This document shows positions 24,525 to 31,883 of a stretch of DNA of 64,000 bases, in pieces (the stretch's first letter is position 1; each line of letters begins with the position of its first letter). A model generated the notes under the pieces. The model made no database searches, was not told where the DNA came from, and saw nothing but the letters and a program-made list of their open reading frames with translations. The stretch is from Villigracilis sp024434165 (GTDB lineage Bacteria > Chloroflexota > Anaerolineae > Anaerolineales > Villigracilaceae), in NCBI GenBank assembly GCA_030263665.1, contig SZPK01000009.1, positions 1-64,000 of the forward strand, in the 5' to 3' direction. The position numbers and the translations under genes were made by a program.

Positions 24525-25291
24525 AAGCGCTCTTCAAGTTCGTGGCGATGGTCGCCTTTCTCGTCATCGGTGGTGGTCTGCTGGTGTATGCCGCCTCCCG
24601 CTCGCTGGACTTCGTGCAGACTACCCTGCCGTCCAATGATCAGGCGCTTGGTTATTTCGCACTGCTCGCCACCTCGGGCGGCATGATCGGCTGGCTGCTG
24701 GTCTTCCTGTACCGTGCCGACGGCATCATCCAGCGCGGCACGGCTCTGCTCATGGTGCTGCTCGATTTTCTCGGTGAGGCGGCGCTCTTCACGATGGATA
24801 CCCTGTATCGCTCCGGCGAGAACGGCTTGGTCGGGCAGATGACCCAGGACGAGATCCGCATGGTCATCCTCGGCATGTCTGCCCTGATCGCCATCAACAT
24901 CTTCGCCACCATCGTCTTTGAATTGGGACGGATGGAAGTGCTCAAGGAGATCGCCGAAGGTGCAGCACGTGACCTGGTCATGTTCAAAGCCCTGGCACGC
25001 ATCGAGAAGGACTCGGAAACGGTCGCCGATGAAATGATGGAAGACATCGTCAACCAGTGGCGCGGCAACTTCCGTTCTGCGTTCGGGTCGGCGGACAAAC
25101 TGGGACTGGGTCAATACCAGACCAAACCGCCCACAGAGCCGGCAGCCAATCCCAAGAGTAAGTTCTCGCTCCCGTCCCTGATCCGCCGTTGGAAGAAACC
25201 GCATGCGCCCATCACCGAGGCGGAACAGGTCCCGGTGGAAAATCGCGGAAACGGGAACGGCGCCCAGCCGCCCGAAGAAAACCCTACTTGA
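24521..25291 (+). CDS. Four-TM membrane protein of the element
   Basis: 256 residues from the ATG at 24521. Hydrophobic segments near residues 4-25, 38-58, 66-88 and 103-125 are followed by a cytoplasmic, charged C-terminal half that includes E-K-D-S-E-T-V-A-D-E-M-M-E-D-I and a Pro/Lys-rich end. No family is recognised. Its place in the ParA operon suggests a membrane component of the element, for example for transfer or maintenance. Overlaps neighbours on both sides. Confidence 0.7.
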   Translation: MKALFKFVAMVAFLVIGGGLLVYAASRSLDFVQTTLPSNDQALGYFALLATSGGMIGWLLVFLYRADGIIQRGTALLMVLLDFLGEAALFTMDTLYRSGENGLVGQMTQDEIRMVILGMSALIAINIFATIVFELGRMEVLKEIAEGAARDLVMFKALARIEKDSETVADEMMEDIVNQWRGNFRSAFGSADKLGLGQYQTKPPTEPAANPKSKFSLPSLIRRWKKPHAPITEAEQVPVENRGNGNGAQPPEENPT

Positions 25292-25578
25292 GCCGGTCTG
25301 CCGGTTGGAACATCCTGCTGGATTCGGCACGCCAGATCGTGGCGTCCGGGGCGATCCAGCTGGTGAAACGGAGCGCCGCCCGCCTGCCCCTGCCTGCCGA
25401 GGCGATGGCGCTCACCATCAGCGCACTTGGAGCGCTGAACCGGCACACTGGCGTTCGGATCCTCAACCTGGACCTGGACGGAAAGCCCATCGCGCTCGCG
25501 ATCATCGATGATGCCGCCTTCGAACATGATGCGGATGGCAACACTGTTTTGGAACAACCCATAAGGAATGAACCATGA
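25288..25578 (+). CDS. Small protein of unknown function in the ParA operon
   Basis: 96 residues if it starts at the TTG (25288) inside the stop of the upstream gene; an ATG at 25189 in the same frame would overlap the neighbour by 103 bp. The sequence is mixed alpha/beta with an R-L-P-L-P-A-E-A-M-A-L-T segment and I-L-N-L-D-L-D-G-K-P-I. No family recognised. The stop overlaps the parA start by 4 bp. Confidence 0.55.
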   Translation: MSRSAGWNILLDSARQIVASGAIQLVKRSAARLPLPAEAMALTISALGALNRHTGVRILNLDLDGKPIALAIIDDAAFEHDADGNTVLEQPIRNEP

Positions 25579-26351
25579 AGATATTTGTTTTTGCAAACCA
25601 AAAAGGGGGGACCGGCAAGACCACTACGGTTATCAACGTCGGTGATGCCTTTGTGCGCCTGGGCAAGCGCGTTCTGATCGCCGACCTGGATCCACAAGGG
25701 CATGCCGCTGTCTCCATGAACCTGGACACCGAGCCCTGTGTGGCGAACTGGTTGATGTACCCGATCTTCAACAACCAGCCCATCACCGCGGAGATCATGA
25801 ACCAGTGGATCCGACCGACCCGGCGGGAAAATCTTTTTCTTCTTCCGGGCAACCAGATGACCGCCAAGGCGCAGCGTCTGCTCACCATTGAAGAGCAGCC
25901 GATCAACTACATCAAGGACAATCTGGCATCCATCCGCAAATTGGGTTTCGATTACCTGCTCTTTGACACGCCGCCTTCCACGGGCGGATTGCAGGAGATG
26001 GCGTCCTGGGCGGCGGATCTGGCGGTGATCGTATCGAGCCTGGATTTTCTCTCCGCGGATGGCGTCTCCGGTTTTCTGGAGATGCTCAAGGTCCTGCATG
26101 CGGAAAAACAATGGCGCGGGAAACTCGCCGGTATCCTGCCGACCTTCTACGACGAGCAAACCCGTACCACCCGCGAACAGATGACGAACTTGCAGTTGGC
26201 ATTTCCGGATCAAGTCTTCACGCCCATTCATCGTGCGACCGTGCTGCGGGAAGCCTCCGCCGAAGGGCTGACCATCTTCGAAAAAGATATCAAGAGCCGA
26301 TCCGCATTGGAATACGAAGACCTTGCCAGGCGGTTATCCAAACTGGAATAG
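25575..26351 (+). CDS. ParA-family partition ATPase
   Basis: 258 residues. The deviant Walker A motif K-G-G-T-G-K-T-T is at residues 10-17, followed by switch I D-L-D-P-Q-G-H-A and a Walker B-like L-L-F-D-T-P-P-S. This is the ParA/Soj fold of plasmid and chromosome segregation ATPases, without an N-terminal HTH (type Ib-like). The next gene, 6 bp downstream, is a candidate DNA-binding partner. It is a strong sign that the element has, or had, a plasmid-like state. Confidence 0.93.
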   Translation: MKIFVFANQKGGTGKTTTVINVGDAFVRLGKRVLIADLDPQGHAAVSMNLDTEPCVANWLMYPIFNNQPITAEIMNQWIRPTRRENLFLLPGNQMTAKAQRLLTIEEQPINYIKDNLASIRKLGFDYLLFDTPPSTGGLQEMASWAADLAVIVSSLDFLSADGVSGFLEMLKVLHAEKQWRGKLAGILPTFYDEQTRTTREQMTNLQLAFPDQVFTPIHRATVLREASAEGLTIFEKDIKSRSALEYEDLARRLSKLE

Positions 26352-26357
26352 GAGTAC

Positions 26358-26939
26358 ATGATGTCCGGACGAAACGCCTTCTCAAATGACCATCCCACCG
26401 TCGCGCATGATCTGGCAGTGGCGAAAAAAAAGAAGCAGACCCGCAGTTGGGAAAAGACCAATCCTGCCCGTCGTTACCTGATCTCGGTTGAATTGCGTGA
26501 TGAGGTCGCGGCGCTGGCAGAGACCTTGATGGAGAATGTCGATCCGGTGGCAGGTGTCCTCTTCGATTACGCCGAGCACTGCCATACACGCGGGACCTTG
26601 AAATTCAAACCGCGCCTCAATCCCAAGGGACGCAAGCATACCTTGGCGTGGGAGGAAGCCGACACGAAGCCGATCCAGTTGCCGACACGCCGACACAAAC
26701 CAGTGAAACGTGCCGACCCGGCTTTTTCCCGTTCCCTCAAAGGGCAGACGGCTGCGTATCGTTTGGGAACGGATCGGCATGAACGACTCAAAGTGATTGC
26801 CGAAGCATACAACCTGCGTTTGGCGGATGTGTTGAGCGCGTTCTTCCGACACAGTCTCAATGCGTATCAAGCTGGCAAATTGAAGATCCGCCGTGAGCCG
26901 GCCGTGATGCAGATGAAAGTTCAAGGTTGGTCCGAATGA
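26358..26939 (+). CDS. Candidate ParB-type partner of ParA
   Basis: 193 residues. ATG behind an AGGAG box; a second ATG follows at once. A basic N-terminus (K-K-K-K-Q-T-R) and two similar helical modules are seen (~40-75 and ~140-180, the latter with R-L-A-D-V-L-S-A-F-F-R-H-S-L-N). The modules look like ribbon-helix-helix DNA-binding units. No ParB/Spo0J domain is visible. The role as centromere-binding partner is inferred from position. Confidence 0.6.
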   Translation: MMSGRNAFSNDHPTVAHDLAVAKKKKQTRSWEKTNPARRYLISVELRDEVAALAETLMENVDPVAGVLFDYAEHCHTRGTLKFKPRLNPKGRKHTLAWEEADTKPIQLPTRRHKPVKRADPAFSRSLKGQTAAYRLGTDRHERLKVIAEAYNLRLADVLSAFFRHSLNAYQAGKLKIRREPAVMQMKVQGWSE

Positions 26940-27272
26940 GAACTGGATTGACATGCTCCATACGCATACCAAATTCTGGTCTGTGGTTGATCAAATGGCA
27001 GACCGCCCAAAACCGCACCCGGAGACTTCCGCCAAATGTAGATCAAATTTTGGATGGAAAAAAAGGCGGTAAGCGTTTTGTTTACCGCTTGGATTACTTC
27101 CTGCTTTATTTTGCTTACAGGTCTGCTCACACCGTTGTTTACCTACAATCAACAGGAAGGGCAGGGAAGGGCTTGCTAAGTCAAATATGGCTCGTACTCC
27201 GTGCAGAAAAAATCGCCGCTCCCAGGGCTTCCTGATGACTTTTCCAAAATTGAATTCACAAAGGTATTTGAC
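26940..27272. other. Intergenic region between parB-like and integrase 3 genes
   Basis: No gene I can support; the small frames here lack a ribosome binding site and family features. It holds a 7-bp stem hairpin (27066-27072 with 27082-27088) that has a T7 run only when read on the minus strand, and may contain the promoter for the third recombinase gene. Confidence 0.5.
27058..27088 (-). terminator. Minus-strand terminator-like hairpin
   Basis: GCGGTAA (27066-27072) pairs with TTACCGC (27082-27088); A7 at 27058-27064 gives a T run on the minus strand. No minus-strand gene ends here. Confidence 0.5.
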
Positions 27273-28187
27273 ATGAACAAACTGCTGACCAATTTCCAAA
27301 ACCACCTGGATGAACAAGACCTTTCCCCGCTCACGATCAAGGGTTATCTCTCGGACCTTCAGAACTTCGAAGGCTGGTTCGAGCGAGTGAATGCGGAAAC
27401 GCTCAAGGTCCAACGCATCACGCCGACGGATGTCAAGAACTACAAACAATTCCTGCTGGTGGTCGAGCGCCGCAAAGCCGGCACGGTCAATCGCCGCCTG
27501 GCAGCACTGGCTGCGCTTTGCAAATGGGCACGCCAGACTAAACAGATTACCAGCGACCCCACCGAGAACATCAAGGGTGTCCCCAGTGCTGCCCACAGCC
27601 CGAAGTGGCTGGACAAACACGAGCAGCATGCCTTGAAGCGAGCGATTGAAAATGATCTGGAACTCGCGAAGAAGAACTATCCCAAGCGCTGGGTGACCCG
27701 ACGCCGCGATGCATCCCTGACCCTCTTTCTGTTACACACAGGGCTGCGCCTGAGCGAAGCGATCGGCCTGCGCATGGCCGATCTCGAACTTTCCGAACGC
27801 AAAGGCAGCATCTCGGTCCAGAATGGCAAGGGCAGCAAGCAACGCAACGTGCCCCTGAACTCGGATGCACGTAAAGCCTTGCAGGACTGGATCGCCGTAA
27901 GACCCGGCTGTGATCACATCTGGATGACCATCGAAGGCGAACATGAAAGCCTGAGCGGGCGCACGGTCCAACGCATCTTGCAGCGTCATGCCAAAGCCGC
28001 GGACATCAAAGAACTCACCCCACACATCTGCCGACACACCTTTGCCAAGAACCTGGTGGATAGTGGTGTCGGCTTGGAAAAGGTGGCAGCACTGCTTGGA
28101 CACTCCAGCCTGAATACCACCCGCATCTACATCGCCCCCAGCGAACGTGATCTTGAACTGGCCGTCGAACATCTCAGCGAAGGATAA
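27273..28187 (+). CDS. Tyrosine recombinase (third)
   Basis: 304 residues from the ATG at 27273 (AAAGG upstream). A SAM-like N-terminal domain and a complete catalytic domain are present: Arg in H-T-G-L-R-L-S-E-A, H-I-C-R-H-T-F, L-G-H-S-S-L-N-T-T and the nucleophile in R-I-Y-I-A-P. Size and motifs resemble XerC/XerD and integron-like recombinases. Next to ParA and the primase, it may act as the dimer-resolution or integration recombinase of the element. The primase gene follows 11 bp later. Confidence 0.92.
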   Translation: MNKLLTNFQNHLDEQDLSPLTIKGYLSDLQNFEGWFERVNAETLKVQRITPTDVKNYKQFLLVVERRKAGTVNRRLAALAALCKWARQTKQITSDPTENIKGVPSAAHSPKWLDKHEQHALKRAIENDLELAKKNYPKRWVTRRRDASLTLFLLHTGLRLSEAIGLRMADLELSERKGSISVQNGKGSKQRNVPLNSDARKALQDWIAVRPGCDHIWMTIEGEHESLSGRTVQRILQRHAKAADIKELTPHICRHTFAKNLVDSGVGLEKVAALLGHSSLNTTRIYIAPSERDLELAVEHLSEG

Positions 28188-28198
28188 AGGAGTACATC

Positions 28199-31100
28199 AT
28201 GGAATTAAAACAGAACGCCGCCGGGCGGAAACCGGCGGCATCCCAACGAAGGTTGACTGCGTCTACAGACAAGGCGCATGATACCACAACTTCCAACCGT
28301 CTTAATTTACACGTCATCTTATCCAGGGTAAGTCTGGAGGATCTTGCTCAGCAAGCCGGCGCGAAGCTTCAGAAAAGTGGGGGAGAGCTGCGGGGTACTT
28401 GTCCCCTGCACAAAGGCGATAACCCCACAGCCTTTGTCATCTACACCGATTCGCACGGTCATTCACGCTGGCATTGCCATACCAAATGCGATGCCGGCGG
28501 CGACGCCATTGACTTTGTGCAACGTTGGCAGGGACTTGACTTCATGGGTGCCGTGAAATACTTGGCGGAAACTCTCCATCTTGATCTGGCAGACCTTGGC
28601 TTTGATTCGCAGGCTGTGCTACGAGAGATGGAACACAGAAAGCAGACCGACCTACTCGACGAGGCGGCAAAGTATTTTGCCGCGCAGCTGTGGAGCAAGG
28701 CAGGTGAGCCGGCGCGGAAGTACCTGCTAGGTCGCGGCTTCACGGAAAAGACTTTGCGTGAAGCCGGCTGGGGATATTCCAGATCGGACCGTGGTTTGCA
28801 TGATCATTTGCAGAAGCCCAACCTAAACACTGCGCTGGTAAAGGAACTTGGAGTGATCCGTGCTGACGGCTTGGACTTCACTGCCAACGGCGATGGCGCA
28901 AAGGCTTCACCGGATGGATACATCATCTATCCCCATACCTGGAACGGCAAAACAACATACTTCTCGGCACGTGCCTTGAAGCCGGTAGATCCCAATGATA
29001 AATCCCGTAACCTGCCGGGTGAACGTCAGGTGTATTGGGCATTGGTGCCTGGTGATCTAAACCTCATCATCGTCGAAGGACAATCCGATGCAGAGAGCCT
29101 CAGACAACTGGGGCGTTCCGCCCTGGCGCTGTGTGGGGTGGGGAACCTGTCCGCACAAGAAATTGAACGCGTCCATAAACGACGCGTGATCTATCTCGCC
29201 CTGGATAACGACCTACATAAATCCAAATTACCTTCAGTCGAGCAAGACAAGGTTCGTAAGCGCAAGGCAAATGTGACGCGCCGGTTGTGTGAAGCCCTTG
29301 GTGCCTTGACGATGATCGTGCCGGACCTGCCTGCCAAGGATATGAACGAATGGCTGCAGAATGGCTTGACCTTGCAGGTCTTGGAGAAGCATCTTTGCAA
29401 TGCAAAACCCTGGTTGGATATCCTGATCGACCAAAGCAAATCACTATCCCCTGTGGAATTGAATGACACCTTGAATCTGGTCGTTGGTCACGTCAGCCAG
29501 TTACCGGACCCGTTGCGAGCTCGATACACATCCCTGATCGAGAAGAAACTCGCCATCCCGAAGCGCGATCTCAAGAGCCTGATGAACCAGCACGAAGAGG
29601 AAAATGGATATTTGGATTCCGAGATCCGCGAACGCCGGTTGCATTTCAAGGGCGATGCATTGGGCAACTTCTGGGCGCGCATCAGTCATGAATTGATGGT
29701 GGATGATGGACTCAACCCGCCGACCGTGCGCTACAGCATCGAAGGGGGACTGGCTTCCGGGCAAGCCCTACAACCCGTCCAAGTGGAGGCGCGTGCTTTT
29801 GACAAGCTGGATTGGATTCCGGATAGCTGGGGTATGCGTCCAATCATCACCCTGCCGCCCGGCAAATCCTACCTGCTGGCACGCGCCATCCAGGAAGTCT
29901 CGATGGAAAGCGTCCAACGCGAAAAACTGTACACCTTCACCGGCTGGCATGACTGCGATGGGGAACGCGGCTTTCTGACTGCATCCGGTTGGCTTGGAGA
30001 GGATGGCTTGAATGACCAGGTGCGTGTGGACCTTGGTTCGAATAACCTGCGGCATTACGCCCTACCGAAGGATGAGTGTGATCCGGAGGAAGCCGTGCGT
30101 GCTACCTTGGAATTCCTACAGCTCGGTCCGCGCAGGGTCACAGCTCCGTTGTGGGCGGCGATGTATGCTGCGCCACTGACCAGCTTGCGTCCGTTGAATG
30201 CGGTGATCTCTGTATACGGAACTACCCAAAGCGGCAAGTCCACACTGGCACATCTGGCATTGACCCACTTCGGGACGGGTTTTGTGCAGGGCAGAGACTA
30301 CCATGCACCAATCGATTGGACCTCGACCGTGACCGCTATTGAAGCGGCAATGTTTCATGCAAAAGATGTCCCTTTGGTGATTGATGATTTTGCGCCGCAA
30401 TTCTCCAGCCTGGCGGAGGCGCGTGCCATGCACAAGAAGGGGCATCATGTTGTGCGCTCGGTGGGGAACCGTTCGGCAAGAGGTCGTTCGCGCGCCGACC
30501 TGTCCCAACAGAACACACGCTTTCCGCGTGGACTGGTGATCATGACCGCGGAGAACCCGTTGATCGGGCAAAGCATCGTGGGACGCATGTTGTATGTCGG
30601 TGTGGAGCCTGGCGACATCCTGCCAATACAAGGTTCAGAGAATAATGGTGAAAATAAATTGACGGCTCTTCAAGGGAAGGCGCAACAAGGCTTGCTGGCG
30701 CAGGCGATGAAGCTCTATTTACAGTATTTGACAGAAAACTGGGAGCGTATTTCCAAGGAGTTTCCCGCTATGGTGGATAAAGCGGCGCAGTTTGCACGTC
30801 AAGCCGGCAACTTGCAAAACCGTCTGCCGGATGCCTATGCAGTCCTCGCAGCAGCGCAGGAGTTGGCATTGCGTTGCTTTGAAGATCTGCAATTGGTTTC
30901 GTGGAAGGATGTCGATGGGATGATTGCAGAGAATAACCAAGCCTTGTTGGGATTGATCCAAAACCAGGCGGAGCAGGTGGCAGCCGAGTCGCCGGTGCGG
31001 AAATTCTTCACAGCGCTTGCCAGTCTGCTGGTGGAGGGCAAAGTCTATCTGGCGCCTCGCACCCAGGACGAGGAATACCAACCGCCGATCCATGCGAGCC

Positions 31101-31390
31101 AGATCGGTTATTACGATCCGGGTCCGGATCAGAAGCTGATCTATCTTCGAACAGAAACTAGCCTGGCACAAGCCAAGGAATTCTGGCGCGGATTGGATGA
31201 GAATCTCGACATCATGCCCGATGCCCTGCGCCGGCAGCTGCGGCAAGTCGATGGACTGCTTGCACAGGTGGGGGAGCGTCAGGTCGAGGCAAGCAAGCTG
31301 TGTGCCGGCATCCGGCAAAGGGTATTGATCGTAGATGTCCACAGGGTTGAACAGTTGTATGGGGTTTCACTGACGCGGTCTGATAAGTAG
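28199..31390 (+). CDS. CHC2 zinc-finger / TOPRIM / ATPase replication protein (primase-helicase)
   Basis: 1063 residues; AAAGGAG box. A CHC2 zinc finger is near the N-terminus (Cys68, His71, Cys93, Cys97, followed by G-G-D-A-I-D-F), as in DnaG. A TOPRIM domain follows (I-I-V-E-G-Q-S-D-A near 288 and L-A-L-D-N-D near 336), as needed for primer synthesis. The second half has a DUF927-like ATPase: Walker A G-T-T-Q-S-G-K-S-T (~674) and Walker B L-V-I-D-D-F (~727). This is the architecture of plasmid/phage primase-helicases that unwind and prime at the origin. An iteron array lies just downstream, and the two together form a replication module. Confidence 0.9.
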   Translation: MELKQNAAGRKPAASQRRLTASTDKAHDTTTSNRLNLHVILSRVSLEDLAQQAGAKLQKSGGELRGTCPLHKGDNPTAFVIYTDSHGHSRWHCHTKCDAGGDAIDFVQRWQGLDFMGAVKYLAETLHLDLADLGFDSQAVLREMEHRKQTDLLDEAAKYFAAQLWSKAGEPARKYLLGRGFTEKTLREAGWGYSRSDRGLHDHLQKPNLNTALVKELGVIRADGLDFTANGDGAKASPDGYIIYPHTWNGKTTYFSARALKPVDPNDKSRNLPGERQVYWALVPGDLNLIIVEGQSDAESLRQLGRSALALCGVGNLSAQEIERVHKRRVIYLALDNDLHKSKLPSVEQDKVRKRKANVTRRLCEALGALTMIVPDLPAKDMNEWLQNGLTLQVLEKHLCNAKPWLDILIDQSKSLSPVELNDTLNLVVGHVSQLPDPLRARYTSLIEKKLAIPKRDLKSLMNQHEEENGYLDSEIRERRLHFKGDALGNFWARISHELMVDDGLNPPTVRYSIEGGLASGQALQPVQVEARAFDKLDWIPDSWGMRPIITLPPGKSYLLARAIQEVSMESVQREKLYTFTGWHDCDGERGFLTASGWLGEDGLNDQVRVDLGSNNLRHYALPKDECDPEEAVRATLEFLQLGPRRVTAPLWAAMYAAPLTSLRPLNAVISVYGTTQSGKSTLAHLALTHFGTGFVQGRDYHAPIDWTSTVTAIEAAMFHAKDVPLVIDDFAPQFSSLAEARAMHKKGHHVVRSVGNRSARGRSRADLSQQNTRFPRGLVIMTAENPLIGQSIVGRMLYVGVEPGDILPIQGSENNGENKLTALQGKAQQGLLAQAMKLYLQYLTENWERISKEFPAMVDKAAQFARQAGNLQNRLPDAYAVLAAAQELALRCFEDLQLVSWKDVDGMIAENNQALLGLIQNQAEQVAAESPVRKFFTALASLLVEGKVYLAPRTQDEEYQPPIHASQIGYYDPGPDQKLIYLRTETSLAQAKEFWRGLDENLDIMPDALRRQLRQVDGLLAQVGERQVEASKLCAGIRQRVLIVDVHRVEQLYGVSLTRSDK

Positions 31391-31394
31391 TTCC

Positions 31395-31432
31395 AAAGCC
31401 TGGCTATCGTGAAAACGGAGCCGGGCTTTTTT
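31395..31432 (+). terminator. Terminator after the primase-helicase gene
   Basis: AAAGCCTGGCT (31395-31405) pairs with AGCCGGGCTTT (31419-31429, one G-T pair), followed by a T run. Confidence 0.85.
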
Positions 31433-31492
31433 GATCCCTGCAACTGAGGTAGGGCAGGGATTTTTTTTAATTGAAAAAGTGGCATTCTCTTG

Positions 31493-31776
31493 TAGTTCAG
31501 TAGTTCACTTTAAAAAATAGTACCCATATATGGATGAAATAACTATTTTATAAGCCTTTATTCCTTTATTTATGCATGTTTTGACTGAACTACTCAGTGA
31601 ACTACTAGTGAACTACTGTTGAACTGATCTGAAAATAGAGTGAACTACTTTTTTGAGGTGCAGTTCAATGAGCAGTTCAACAAAATACCCGCCAGATGTT
31701 GGGTTGTGGGGTCGTATTGAGAAGCATTTATCCAAATATGGTGGGTGTCTGCGGGAAGTGAACTACTGAACTACTA
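31493..31776. repeat. Iteron array, TGAACTACT repeats; candidate replication origin
   Basis: About ten copies of TGAACTACT or close variants. Direct copies start at 31586, 31598, 31609 and (partial) 31620, spaced 11-12 bp, about one helical turn; others at 31641, 31759 and 31767. Inverted copies lie at 31493-31507 (two) and as AGTTCA at 31662 and 31674. Such phased repeats next to a replication gene typically bind a Rep initiator. They could alternatively be an operator array. Confidence 0.7.
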
Positions 31777-31833
31777 GAAAAAGAGCATATGGACTTTTTT
31801 AATTTTTTAGCCCCTTTTTTGAGAAAATTTAGA

Positions 31834-31862
31834 TTGACATTCCATCTCCTCTGGTCTATGCT
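31834..31862 (+). promoter_or_regulatory. Promoter of the WD40 lipoprotein gene
   Basis: TTGACA (31834-31839), 17-bp spacer, TATGCT (31857-31862), 22 bp before the ATG. Confidence 0.7.
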
Positions 31863-31883
31863 TGCTTTGAAGGCAGGAATTTT

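Larger units (their letters stand above)
31391..31883. other. Non-coding 493-bp region between primase and WD40 genes
   Basis: It carries the primase terminator, an iteron array, an AT-rich stretch (31509-31580, a possible unwinding element) and the WD40 gene promoter. No open gene. Confidence 0.75.

Noticed and set aside
26921..27235. Small frames on both strands between the parB-like and third recombinase genes.
   Set aside because: No ribosome binding site and atypical composition; one overlaps the recombinase start in antisense.
31493..31776. CRISPR array as explanation for the repeated TGAACTACT words.
   Set aside because: Repeats are only 9-10 bp, in both orientations, and spacers vary from 2 to over 100 bp. 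No cas genes are present.
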